A stretch of 64,000 nt of DNA from Altererythrobacter sp. CAU 1644 (lineage in GTDB: Bacteria; Pseudomonadota; Alphaproteobacteria; Sphingomonadales; Sphingomonadaceae): assembly GCF_029623755.1 (NCBI RefSeq), contig NZ_CP121106.1:2484352-2548351 (forward strand), written 5' to 3'. The position numbers were made by a program, and so were the translations under genes. This document shows positions 48,707 through 56,449 of the stretch, piece by piece. The notes below the pieces were generated by a model, which was not told where the DNA came from, ran no database searches, and saw nothing but the letters and a program-made list of their open reading frames with translations. Position 1 is the first letter of the stretch. Each line of letters begins with the position of its first letter.

Positions 48707-48924
48707 TGTTTCTCCGCCTTTTTCTTCGCCGCGTAAATAGTTTGACTCACGGCGCCTGAACTTCCCCCGACGACTGCAGCGATCTCTTTTGGTGTGAGCC
48801 CGGCATCATTGAGAAACAGAACCTTTTCAGACTTCGTCGGTAGATGCGCAACTGCAGATAGCGCCTGAATTTTGATCAACGTATCAATCTTCGAAGTTAT
48901 TTCCGTGAACTGATCTTCGGTCAT
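48703..48924 (-). CDS. Small HTH protein H2
   Basis: 73 aa. A longer N-terminal helical region (ITSKIDTLIKIQALSAVAHL) precedes an HTH LTPKEIAAVVGGSSGAVSQT and a Lys-rich end (YAAKKKAEKQ). It shares the G-x-T-P/Q-x3-I-A pattern with H3-H6 but has an insertion between the helices and no PKG. The start at 48924 is coupled to H1 by ATGA; a longer frame upstream lies inside H1 and is rejected. Confidence 0.78.
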   Translation of the reverse strand: MTEDQFTEITSKIDTLIKIQALSAVAHLPTKSEKVLFLNDAGLTPKEIAAVVGGSSGAVSQTIYAAKKKAEKQ

Positions 48925-49235
48925 GTGAATTTCTTGGCCTCCGTGTCTGGAATGGGATAAACGTGCACAGGCCGCACTTCTTGTCCGTCCTCGACACGGA
49001 TCATGATCCCAGCATCGACCCATCGATTTAGCGACTTACGAAAATTGCTCCTGTCAAGCTTCGCTTCATTCGCAACTTCTGTCTGAGATCGGCTGCCGTC
49101 ACATAGATTGTAGGCCAATACGTATTTTAGGCTATCGGTTCTCGGTGCTACGTGCGCGAGTATGTCCTCGACAGAAAACGTCTGTCGAGCGACAGTTGCG
49201 AGTATTGCCCGCAAATAGATTTCATCTTTAGACAT
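48921..49235 (-). CDS. Winged-HTH protein H1, first gene of the CHAT cassette
   Basis: 104 aa. LKYVLAYNLCDGSRSQTEVA starts a winged helix; NEAKLDRSNFRKSLNRWVDAGIMIR is its recognition helix region (quoted in part) and VRPVHVYPI a wing-like strand. It resembles MarR/ArsR-like regulators and may control the cassette. It leads the seven-gene run H1-H2-H3-H4-H5-H6-CHAT, where neighbours overlap or are two to three bases apart. GGGGG lies before the ATG. Confidence 0.78.
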   Translation of the reverse strand: MSKDEIYLRAILATVARQTFSVEDILAHVAPRTDSLKYVLAYNLCDGSRSQTEVANEAKLDRSNFRKSLNRWVDAGIMIRVEDGQEVRPVHVYPIPDTEAKKFT

Positions 49236-49261
49236 AGGCCCCCGTCAATAAAGAACAGGCA

Positions 49262-49290
49262 AGCCTACTCTAAATTCCGGGCGACTGTAA
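49262..49290 (-). promoter_or_regulatory. Possible promoter of the CHAT cassette
   Basis: On the minus strand TTACAG, a 17-base spacer and TAGGCT lie just upstream of H1. The -10 match is weak (three of six). It is the only candidate with correct spacing in the 122-base gap. Confidence 0.3.
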
Positions 49291-49305
49291 GGCGCGCCGC
49301 CGATA

Positions 49306-49353
49306 TTCCCACAGGGAAATATAGGGTTACTTCAGCCTCATAGATTTTGAGGC
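49306..49353. promoter_or_regulatory. Two inverted repeats upstream of the CHAT cassette
   Basis: TTCCC-ACA-GGGAA (49306-49318) lies upstream of the candidate promoter and could be an operator for H1 or the array proteins. GCCTCA-N7-TGAGGC (49335-49353) is a perfect 6-bp stem five bases after the stop of the upstream gene and may be its terminator, although no T-run follows. Confidence 0.4.
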
Positions 49354-49357
49354 AATG

Positions 49358-50200
49358 CTAATCCCACCCCTCATCCTTCAACCTTCTCACCTTCGAAGAG
49401 TCTTTGTTTTCCGCACCCGACTCCGCGGGCGCGATATCCTCGCTAGCGCTGCGGGCGGCCAGTCGGCCTTGCGGTCCTGCGGACCGATCACCGCTTTCCA
49501 GCAGGTGTTGTGAGTTGAGATCCCGCGCCTTGAGCGCCTCAAACCGCTCCCACGCCTCGCGGGTTTCCTCGCTCAGCGCGTCCCACTCGCGCTGGCGCTC
49601 GGCCTCGACCTGCCGCCGCAGCGCCTCGATCTTGCGATCGATGCTCGCGCGCACCTCGGCCGCCGAGACCTGGGGCCGGTTGGCCTGCTGCTCCAGCTCC
49701 CACTCGCGCCGCCACTTCTTCTTCTCCCGCTCCAGCGTGGTGAGGTCCATGCCGCTCATCCCCTTGGCCCGCCCTTCTGCGAAGCGATCGGGCGCGCGGT
49801 TCCTGAGCATGAACATCAGCAGCCGGTCGTTGTAGCTTTTCCTCAGGCCCACCAGCTTGCCATAGGAATAGACCGGCACGTCGACGCCGTTGAGCGCGCG
49901 GTCCATCGCGACGTCCTCGATCCGCTGCACGCCCAGTTGTAGCGCGGTCTCCCACGCCTTGCGGAAGCTTTGCGCGCCCTGCTGGCGGCGCAGGTGGTAG
50001 GCGCCCTCGCTGCTCATGTTGACGGCGGCCGCGGCGGCCCTGACGCTGCCGGTGTCGGCCAGCGCCTCGATAAAGGCGCGCTGGCGCGCGTCGGTCCAGC
50101 CGTCGTCGCGCTGGCACTGGCGGGGGACGGGGGTGAAGTCGGGCAGCTCGCCAGCGGTAACGGGGAGCCGGGTTTCGCGGGGGTCTTTGCGGCGGGTCAT
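49358..50200 (-). CDS. HTH-containing protein, small-terminase-like, function uncertain
   Basis: 280 aa. WTDARQRAFIEALADTGSVRA followed by AAAVNMSSEGAYHLRRQ is an HTH like that of phage small-terminase subunits and related hypothetical proteins common in sphingomonads. A long charged coiled-coil (LEREKKKWRREWELEQQ onward) fills the centre, and the C-terminal 30 residues derive from a structured repeat (49404-49490). AAGGA lies five bases before ATG 50200; the longer frame to 50368 reads through the second repeat copy and is rejected. Role unknown. Confidence 0.75.
   Translation of the reverse strand: MTRRKDPRETRLPVTAGELPDFTPVPRQCQRDDGWTDARQRAFIEALADTGSVRAAAAAVNMSSEGAYHLRRQQGAQSFRKAWETALQLGVQRIEDVAMDRALNGVDVPVYSYGKLVGLRKSYNDRLLMFMLRNRAPDRFAEGRAKGMSGMDLTTLEREKKKWRREWELEQQANRPQVSAAEVRASIDRKIEALRRQVEAERQREWDALSEETREAWERFEALKARDLNSQHLLESGDRSAGPQGRLAARSASEDIAPAESGAENKDSSKVRRLKDEGWD
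49404..49490 (+). repeat. Structured dispersed repeat, copy 1 (within the coding region)
   Basis: Begins TTGTTTTCCGCA, contains GCGATATCCTCGC and GCTGCGGGCGGCCAGTCGG, and ends ACCGATCA. Its last hairpin is CGGTCC-TGC-GGACCG. Copy 2 at 50209 is in the same orientation. This copy lies inside the 3' end of the HTH protein gene and is translated. Confidence 0.8.
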
Positions 50201-50208
50201 GGGATTCC

Positions 50209-50306
50209 TTGTTTTCCGCAAGCGCGTCCGCGCTCGCGATATCCTCGCGGCTTGCGCCGCTGCGGGCGGCCGGTCGGCCTTGCGGTTCGCTGGCGCGAAC
50301 CGATCA
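50209..50306 (+). repeat. Structured dispersed repeat, copy 2
   Basis: Same start, core and end as copy 1, with the terminal stem CGGTTCGC-TGGC-GCGAACCG. The change from CGGTCC/GGACCG to CGGTTCGC/GCGAACCG keeps pairing, so the stem is under selection or propagates as a palindrome. The remaining part of the 50201-50439 gap shows no gene. Confidence 0.8.
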
Positions 50307-50439
50307 GGATCAAGCAGAAAACTCGGAAGTAGGAAATTCTCGCGCAGCGCCACCTGCCACACGGACACGCCAAGACACCCCGCGCCAGGTGGGCACGGGG
50401 CGTCCGGCTCCGTCGCGGGGGCTCAGCCCCCGGTCAGGA

Positions 50440-50613
50440 TCACGAAACGGTGTTGCTGTCGTTCAGCGTCGTGGAGACGGTGCTGAACGTGGTCGACAAC
50501 TCGTTGCCCACCGATTGCAGCGCCGTGATGGCGGCGACCGCGATCAGGGCTGCTAGGAGCCCGTATTCGATGGCGGTTGCGCCGCTTTCGTCCTGCAGCA
50601 GATTACGCAGCAT
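50440..50613 (-). CDS. Flp-family type IVb pilin
   Basis: 57 aa: MLRNLLQDESGATAIEYGLL with the prepilin peptidase motif (G/ATAIEYG), then a hydrophobic helix AALIAVAAITALQSVG and a short Ser/Thr-rich end. Pilin subunit of the Tad (Flp) pilus for surface attachment; the tad/cpa assembly genes are not in the window. ATG 50613 is used rather than the longer frame, with GAGGGA before it. A full CtrA box lies about 96 bases upstream. Confidence 0.92.
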   Translation of the reverse strand: MLRNLLQDESGATAIEYGLLAALIAVAAITALQSVGNELSTTFSTVSTTLNDSNTVS

Positions 50614-50708
50614 AACGGATCCCTCTGTTGTCCAAGCATGGCCGTTGTTGGCCTGTTCTCCCCCGTGCCCTAGCCCCGGCGGTGTTAAGCCCGCTTCGCG
50701 AAACACGG

Positions 50709-50723
50709 TTAATCCCGAATTAA
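50709..50723 (-). promoter_or_regulatory. CtrA box TTAA-N7-TTAAC facing the Flp pilin gene
   Basis: On the minus strand the sequence reads TTAATTCGGGATTAACC, a perfect match to the TTAA-N7-TTAAC consensus of the alphaproteobacterial cell-cycle regulator CtrA. In Caulobacter the flp pilin gene pilA is activated by CtrA. bamD lies on the other side, so an effect on it is possible. Confidence 0.7.
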
Positions 50724-50793
50724 ATATGATCCTGCGGATTGCGTTCAGAACTTCACTTGGCGTTCATTCGCGTGCTGGCTATAGGCTCGGGCC

Positions 50794-51597
50794 ATGACGA
50801 CACTCCCGCGCATTTCCGCCAAGCCCGTACTGGCCGCCGTGATGGCCGCCTCGACCGTATTCCTGGCCGGTTGCGCCGGCCGTGGAGGGGGCGACGAGGA
50901 TGTCGCCTACGTCGCGCGCGACGTCGAAACGCTTTACACCGAGGCGAAGACCCAGCTCAGCCGCGGGCGGACCAAGCTGGCCGCCGCGCTGTTCGACGAG
51001 GTCGAGCGCCAGCATCCCTATTCGCCCTGGGCCCGCCGCGCCCAGCTGATGAGCGCCTTCAGCTATTACGTTGCGCAGGATTACAACAAATCGATCCAGA
51101 GCGCGCAGCGCTTCCTCTCGATCCACCCGGGCAACAAGGACGCGCCCTATGCCTACTACCTGATCGCGCTCAGCTATTACGAGCAGATCAGCGACGTGCA
51201 GCGCGACCAGAAGGTGACCGAACAGGCCCGCACCGCACTGCGCGAAGTGTCGCGCCGCTTCCCCAACAGCGAATATGCCGCCGACGCACGGCTCAAGCTC
51301 GACCTGGTCAACGATCATCTCGCCGGCAAGGAGATGGAGATCGGGCGCTATTACCAGAAGTCGGGCAAGTGGCTCGCCGCGCAGCTGCGCTTCCAGAACG
51401 TGGTCGAGAACTTCCAGACCACCAGCCACGCGCCCGAGGCGCTCTATCGCCTGACCGAAAGCAGCCTCTCGCTCGGCCTGAAGGAAGAGGCAGTGAAGTT
51501 CGCCTCGGTCCTGGGCGCGAACTATCCGGGCAGCGAGTGGTACGACAAGGCCTATGACCTGATCCAGAAGCACGCGCAGGGCGTCACCGCGACCTGA
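50794..51597 (+). CDS. bamD: Outer-membrane assembly lipoprotein BamD
   Basis: 267 aa essential component of the beta-barrel assembly machinery. Signal peptide with lipobox LAGC (about residue 27), then TPR repeats: DVETLYTEAKTQLSRGRTKL, FDEVERQHPYSPWARRAQLM, SAQRFLSIHPGN, RRFPNSEYAADAR. Length is normal. Promoter in the region shared with the Flp pilin gene. Confidence 0.95.
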   Translation: MTTLPRISAKPVLAAVMAASTVFLAGCAGRGGGDEDVAYVARDVETLYTEAKTQLSRGRTKLAAALFDEVERQHPYSPWARRAQLMSAFSYYVAQDYNKSIQSAQRFLSIHPGNKDAPYAYYLIALSYYEQISDVQRDQKVTEQARTALREVSRRFPNSEYAADARLKLDLVNDHLAGKEMEIGRYYQKSGKWLAAQLRFQNVVENFQTTSHAPEALYRLTESSLSLGLKEEAVKFASVLGANYPGSEWYDKAYDLIQKHAQGVTAT

Positions 51598-51822
51598 CCG
51601 GCACCGGACGCGGAAAAATATTTCCGAATCCTTGAAACCAGATCGATTTGGTCGCATTTAGTAGATGCGGACCGGGCCCCTCTGGCGGGCGTTTGAAAGA
51701 ACGCTCGTGATGTCGGACCGTATCGGATGACCGATGCGTTGCTGGCGGGCCCTCCCAACTCTCTCCATGCCCTCCGCACCATCGGTTCTCCGATCGATTA
51801 ACTCTCGATCTAGGAGTGATTG

Positions 51823-51996
51823 ATGACGGCCCGAATGTTCAAACTGACCCAGATCCACCAGCGGATCGACGAGCGTATCCGGCTCGAAATGCGCAAGCTG
51901 CGCCCTGACTGGATGGAGCTCACGCGGCTCAAGCGCATGAAGCTGCGCGCCAAGGACGCGCTCTACCGTTTGTCCCAACACCGCAAACCGGCCTGA
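51823..51996 (+). CDS. DUF465-type small protein (YdcH-like)
   Basis: 57 aa, below usual ORF cut-offs. MTARMFKLTQIHQRIDERIR followed by LEMRKLRPDWMELTRLKRMK matches the DUF465 helical hairpin. TAGGAG lies seven bases before the ATG. No function is known for the family. The 225 bases between bamD and this gene show no further gene. Confidence 0.8.
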   Translation: MTARMFKLTQIHQRIDERIRLEMRKLRPDWMELTRLKRMKLRAKDALYRLSQHRKPA

Positions 51997-52095
51997 TAGC
52001 CGGGGTGGCCGGGATCGTGCGTCCTCCCCCACCGCACCCAGCGATCCCGGCCGCCATACCCGATTTTTCCCTGAAGCTGCCCAACGAGTATTTCC

Positions 52096-53289
52096 ATGGT
52101 CACCACGATTGCGCCGATGCTGCGCGAGTTCCTGCAAAAAGAAAGCGCCGGCGGAATCACGTTGATCTTTGCGGCAGCCCTGGCGCTGCTGGTTGCCAAT
52201 AGCCCGCTGGCAGCGTCCTACACCGAATTCCTCGGCATCCAGGTGGTGGCGGGGATCGGCTCCTTCCTGATCGACAAGCCGCTGTTGCTGTGGATCAACG
52301 ACGGGCTGATGGCGCTGTTTTTCTTCCTCGTCGGGCTCGAGGTGAAGCGCGAAGTGCTCGATGGCCAGCTGTCGAGCTGGGACAAGGCCTCGCTTCCCCT
52401 GATCGCCGCGGTCGGCGGGATGGCGATCCCGGCCGCCATCTTCCTGATGCTCAATTCCGGCTCGCCCGAGACGCAGGCCGGATGGGCCATTCCGGCCGCG
52501 ACCGACATCGCCTTTGCGCTCGGTATTCTTTCGCTCCTCGGCCCGCGTGTGCCGGTGGCGCTCAAGGCGCTGCTGCTCGCGATCGCGGTGATCGACGACA
52601 TCGGCGCCATTGCCATTATCGCCCTGTTCTATTCGGGCAATATCGACATGACGATGCTCGGCAGCGGCGCGATCGTCCTGCTGGTGCTCGGCATGGTCGG
52701 GCGCTTCCGCATCGGTTCGAGCATCCCCTACGTGCTGCTGGGCATCCTGATGTGGGCCTTCGTGCTCAAGTCGGGCGTCCATGCGACGCTGGCGGGCGTG
52801 GCTGCGGCCATGTGCGTCCCGATGGTCGCGCGCGACGGTGAGCGCCCGCTCGAGCGGATGGAGCATGCGCTCCACCCCTGGGTGGCCTTCCTCATCATCC
52901 CGATCTTCGGCTTCGCCAATGCCGGCGTCTCGCTGATCGGGCTCGAGCCCTCGGCGCTGTTCGAGCCGCTCCCGCTCGGCATCGCGCTCGGCCTGCTCGT
53001 CGGCAAGCAGATCGGCATCTTCGGCTTTGCCTATGCCGCGGTGAAGACCGGCATGGCCAAACTGCCGGAGGATGTGAACTGGCGCCAGGTCCATGCCGTG
53101 TCGCTGCTCGCGGCCATCGGCTTCACCATGAGCCTGTTCATCGGCAACCTCGCATTTGCCGACCCGGTATTGATCGATGCGGTCAAGCTGGGCGTGCTCG
53201 CGGGCAGTACGATCGCGGCGATCGCCGGATACCTGCTGCTGCGCGCGACCCTGTCGCAGGAACCGGAGCCCCAGCCCGAATTGGCCTAG
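52096..53289 (+). CDS. nhaA: Na+/H+ antiporter NhaA
   Basis: 397 aa inner-membrane protein with twelve predicted helices. The ion-binding pair is visible as Asp-Asp in IAVIDDIGAIAII; AMFFFLVGLEVKREVLDGQL-type sequence (LFFFLVGLEVKREVLDGQLS quoted in part) marks the N side. Exchanges two protons for one sodium and supports pH and salt tolerance, in keeping with a marine lifestyle. Starts after a short gap behind the DUF465 gene. Confidence 0.95.
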   Translation: MVTTIAPMLREFLQKESAGGITLIFAAALALLVANSPLAASYTEFLGIQVVAGIGSFLIDKPLLLWINDGLMALFFFLVGLEVKREVLDGQLSSWDKASLPLIAAVGGMAIPAAIFLMLNSGSPETQAGWAIPAATDIAFALGILSLLGPRVPVALKALLLAIAVIDDIGAIAIIALFYSGNIDMTMLGSGAIVLLVLGMVGRFRIGSSIPYVLLGILMWAFVLKSGVHATLAGVAAAMCVPMVARDGERPLERMEHALHPWVAFLIIPIFGFANAGVSLIGLEPSALFEPLPLGIALGLLVGKQIGIFGFAYAAVKTGMAKLPEDVNWRQVHAVSLLAAIGFTMSLFIGNLAFADPVLIDAVKLGVLAGSTIAAIAGYLLLRATLSQEPEPQPELA

Positions 53290-53378
53290 GTCGGCCCGAC
53301 GCGCGCAACTTGTTGTTCGCAAGCGTGCGCGCGGCTCGTGACGAGCGCCTGCGCATGGGCTAGAGATTCGGGTCTGCA

Positions 53379-55043
53379 ATGCTGACCCGTCTCTCCATCC
53401 GTAACATCGTGTTGATCGAGGCGCTCGACCTCGATTTCGGGCGCGGGCTCGGCGTGCTGACCGGCGAGACGGGGGCGGGCAAGTCGATCCTGCTCGATGC
53501 GCTCGGACTGGTCCTTGGCGACCGGGCGGAAACCGCGCTGGTGCGCGGCGGTGCGGACAAGGCCAGCGTCAGCGCCAGCTTCGAATTTGCCAATCTCCCC
53601 GATGCGGTCGCCGCGGCGCTCGCCGATGCGGATATCGAGATCGAACAGGGCGAGCCGCTGATCATTCGCCGCCAGATCAAGGCCGACGGGGGAAGCAAGG
53701 CATTCATCAATGACCAGCCGGTCGGGGTTGCGCTGCTGCGCGAGATCGCACCGGCGCTGGTCGAGCTGCACGGACAGCATGACGACCGCGGGCTGGTCAA
53801 TCCGCGCGGCCATCGCGCGCTGCTCGATCGCTATGCCGAGAGCGACGCCGAGGGGCTGGCGAAGAACTGGCAGGCGTGGCGCGCGGCGGAAGACCGGCTG
53901 GCGGAAGCGCGCGATGCGGTCGAACAGGCCAAGGCCGACCAGGACCTGCTGCTGGCGCATCTTGCAGAACTGACCGCGATCGAACCGCAGGCGGGGGAGG
54001 AGGCGCGCCTCGCCGAAACCCGCGCTTCGATGCAGAAAGGCGAGCGGCTGTCGGGCGACCTCGATGAGTTGCGGCATATCTGGGAGGGCTCGGAATCGCC
54101 GCTGGCCCACCTGCGGGTCGCGGCCCGCCGGCTCGACCGGATCGCCGAAGAGCATCCACTGCTGGCCGACGCGCTGGCTGCACTCGACCGCGCGGTGATC
54201 GAGGCGGGCGAGGCGGAGGACAAGCTGCAGGCTGCCGCCGAGGCGCTCGAACACGATCCGATGGCGCTCGAAGCGGCCGAGACGCGGCTGTTCGAATTGC
54301 GCGCCATCGCGCGCAAGCATCGCTGCGAAGTCGACGAACTGCCCGAGAAGATGCGCGAAATGCGCGGCCAGCTCGACAAGATCGAGGGGGGCGAGGCCGA
54401 ACTCGATGCGCTCGAAGCGGCGGCGAAGGATGCGAGCGAGCGCTATCTCGCCAAGGCGGAAGCGATCCATCAGGCGCGGCTGCGCGCGGCCAAGGCGCTC
54501 GACAAGGCGGTGGCGGCCGAGCTGGCGCCGCTCAAGCTCGATGCGGCGAGCTTCCTCACGGCGGTCGGCAAGCTGCCGCAGGAGAAATGGGGCGCCAACG
54601 GGATCGACAGCGTCGAATTCCTGATCGCGACCAATCCCGGGGCCGATTTCGCGCCGCTCGCCAAGATCGCCAGCGGCGGCGAATTGTCGCGCTTCATCCT
54701 CGCGCTCAAGGTCGCGCTGGCCGAACAGGGCGGGGCGGCGACGGTGATCTTCGACGAGATCGACCGCGGCGTGGGCGGGGCGGTCGCCTCCGCCATCGGT
54801 GAACGGCTCGCGCGGCTGGCGCAGGACGGGCAATTGCTCGCGGTGACGCACAGCCCGCAGGTCGCCGCGCGCGGGCAGACGCACTACCTGATCGCCAAGA
54901 GCTCCGAAGGCACGGTGACCAAGACCAGCGTGACGCTGCTCGATGCGGCCGGGCGGCAGGAGGAAATCGCGCGGATGCTGTCAGGCGCCGAAGTAACGCC
55001 CGAGGCGCGGGCCCAGGCGGACCGGCTGCTGGAGGGGGTCTAG
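53379..55043 (+). CDS. recN: DNA repair protein RecN
   Basis: 554 aa SMC-like ATPase that acts early at double-strand breaks. MLTRLSIRNIVLIEALDLDF, Walker A GETGAGKS (29-36), a long Ala/Glu-rich coiled coil (about 160-370), signature SGGELSRFILALK and Walker B VIFDEIDRGVGG are present. No SOS box of the GTTC-N7-GTTC type is visible in 53290-53378. Confidence 0.95.
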   Translation: MLTRLSIRNIVLIEALDLDFGRGLGVLTGETGAGKSILLDALGLVLGDRAETALVRGGADKASVSASFEFANLPDAVAAALADADIEIEQGEPLIIRRQIKADGGSKAFINDQPVGVALLREIAPALVELHGQHDDRGLVNPRGHRALLDRYAESDAEGLAKNWQAWRAAEDRLAEARDAVEQAKADQDLLLAHLAELTAIEPQAGEEARLAETRASMQKGERLSGDLDELRHIWEGSESPLAHLRVAARRLDRIAEEHPLLADALAALDRAVIEAGEAEDKLQAAAEALEHDPMALEAAETRLFELRAIARKHRCEVDELPEKMREMRGQLDKIEGGEAELDALEAAAKDASERYLAKAEAIHQARLRAAKALDKAVAAELAPLKLDAASFLTAVGKLPQEKWGANGIDSVEFLIATNPGADFAPLAKIASGGELSRFILALKVALAEQGGAATVIFDEIDRGVGGAVASAIGERLARLAQDGQLLAVTHSPQVAARGQTHYLIAKSSEGTVTKTSVTLLDAAGRQEEIARMLSGAEVTPEARAQADRLLEGV

Positions 55044-55159
55044 TCGGTCGCTGCGGCTGACGGCTTTTTCGTGGGCAAGGGGCCTTGCACACACTCCGGT
55101 TGTCCTGAGAGCGGTGGTGCATTGTCGACCAGGACTTCCACCCACATCCAGCCAAACGA

Positions 55160-55185
55160 AAAGGGCGCCGCAGCGGGCACCCTTT
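55160..55185 (-). terminator. Terminator after the peroxiredoxin gene
   Basis: AAAGGGTGCC, loop CGCTGC, GGCGCCCTTT on the minus strand: 10 bp with one G-U pair, 23 bases after the peroxiredoxin stop. The symmetric A/T flanks could also stop recN transcripts. Confidence 0.7.
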
Positions 55186-55208
55186 CCACTATTCCGATTT
55201 TGGCGAGC

Positions 55209-55688
55209 TCAGAGCTGGCCGAGCATGTGCTCCGCGCTCGAGACCGAGAAATCGCCCGGCGCCTCGACATTGAGTTCCTTGACCACGCCGTCCTCGACGA
55301 TCGCAGACCAGCGCTGGCCGCGCTTGCCCAGGCCGAAGCCCGAACCGTCCATCGTCAGGCCGACGGCTTCGGCGAAATCGCCATTGCCATCCGCCAGCAT
55401 GGTGATGTCGTCGCTGCCGGCCGCGCTCTTCCATGCGCCCATGACGAAGGCGTCGTTCACCGCCGTGGCGGCAATCTCGTCGATACCCTTGGCCTTCAGT
55501 TCCTCGGCCTTTTCGACATAGCCGGGCAAGTGGCGCGCCGAGCAGGTCGGCGTGAAGGCACCGGGCACCGAGAACAGCGCCACCTTCTTGCCTGCAAAAT
55601 ACTCGCTCGAGCTGACCTGCTCCGGACCGTTCTCGGTCGCCTTGACCAGCGTCACTTCGGGAAGCTTGTCCCCAACCGAAATTGCCAT
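55209..55688 (-). CDS. Peroxiredoxin, Prx5-type
   Basis: 159 aa thiol peroxidase. C49 in PGAFTPTCS is the peroxidatic cysteine, with Thr two residues before. VNDAFVMGAW and GFGLGKRGQRWSAIVEDG complete the fold. No second conserved cysteine is seen, so this looks like a 1-Cys enzyme recycled by glutathione or glutaredoxin. Monocistronic between a terminator and the divergent secreted-protein gene. Confidence 0.93.
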   Translation of the reverse strand: MAISVGDKLPEVTLVKATENGPEQVSSSEYFAGKKVALFSVPGAFTPTCSARHLPGYVEKAEELKAKGIDEIAATAVNDAFVMGAWKSAAGSDDITMLADGNGDFAEAVGLTMDGSGFGLGKRGQRWSAIVEDGVVKELNVEAPGDFSVSSAEHMLGQL

Positions 55689-55865
55689 CGTGAAAATCCT
55701 TTCCTGATCCCGTCCTTCGCCCCCGACTTAGTGATTGCCCGCGATCCTGCAACCGCTTTCGCTGGTTAAGATCGCTTCACCTTCAGTGTTTAGCGCCGGG
55801 TAAATGCCCGGGCGCACAGTGGCTGTGGGGCAAGCATGGGAGGCTTGCCGAAGAGGGGACCAGAC

Positions 55866-56327
55866 ATGACGATACTGAAGAAGGCCGCGCTGGGATTGGC
55901 TGCCGTTTCCACGCTCGCCTGGCCGGGGGTCGCTTCGGCCGACGCGGTGACCAGCAATGCCGAGAACATTCGCAAACTCGACATCATGCTGATGGTGACA
56001 TCGCTGCGCTGCCGCACCGGGCCGCACAATTTCCAGGCCGACTACCAGACATTCTCGCGCACGCACCTCTCGACGCTCAACCGCGCCGCAGCCCAGTTGC
56101 AGGGAGATCTCTCGCGTCGCCACGGGGCCAAGGGAGCGAAGCGGGCGCTCGACCGGATCAGCGTGACCATGGCCAACCAGTACGGCACCGGGCATCCGTG
56201 GCTCGAATGCGCGGCGCTCAAGAAGGTGACCCGCGACCTGACTGCTGAACGCGACGTTGGCCGCTTTTCGACCGCTGCCACCGAGCTGCTCGACCATCGC
56301 CCGACGACGCGCTGGGCGGCGCTCTAG
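55866..56327 (+). CDS. Secreted small protein, function unknown
   Basis: 153 aa. MTILKKAALGLAAVSTLAWP starts a cleavable signal peptide ending ASADA. The mature part contains LRCRTGPHNFQADYQ and NQYGTGHPWLECAALKKV, with two cysteines that could form a disulfide. I recall similar proteins upstream of ahcY in related genomes, some misannotated as AdoHcy hydrolase; there is no enzyme motif here. It ends before a strong terminator, so it is not co-transcribed with ahcY. Confidence 0.75.
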   Translation: MTILKKAALGLAAVSTLAWPGVASADAVTSNAENIRKLDIMLMVTSLRCRTGPHNFQADYQTFSRTHLSTLNRAAAQLQGDLSRRHGAKGAKRALDRISVTMANQYGTGHPWLECAALKKVTRDLTAERDVGRFSTAATELLDHRPTTRWAAL

Positions 56328-56389
56328 ACGATCTTCGGAACCTCGGGCTGGAACGGGTCGCCACAAGAGCAATCCAGCCAATGGGACGA

Positions 56390-56421
56390 GGGCGGTGCCA
56401 ACTCCTGGCGCCGCCCTTTTT
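56390..56421 (+). terminator. Terminator between the secreted-protein gene and ahcY
   Basis: GGGCGGTGCCA, loop ACTCC, TGGCGCCGCCC, then TTTTT: 11 bp with one G-U pair. Confidence 0.9.
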
Positions 56422-56449
56422 CGTCCGGACTATCCGACGCGGAATAACG

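Noticed and set aside
48925..49023. Upstream extension of H2
   Set aside because: Lies within H1 in another frame, and the ATGA overlap at 48921-48924 is the normal coupling pattern.
49358..50200. Prophage explanation for the region around the small-terminase-like gene
   Set aside because: No large terminase, portal, capsid, integrase or lysis genes are present; one HTH protein is not enough.
53290..53378. SOS (LexA) box in front of recN
   Set aside because: No GTTC-N7-GTTC or GAAC-N7-GAAC arrangement found in the gap.
51658..53379. 573-codon minus-strand open frame over nhaA
   Set aside because: Antisense of nhaA and its upstream gene; Arg/Gln/His/Asp-rich, without fold or ribosome site.
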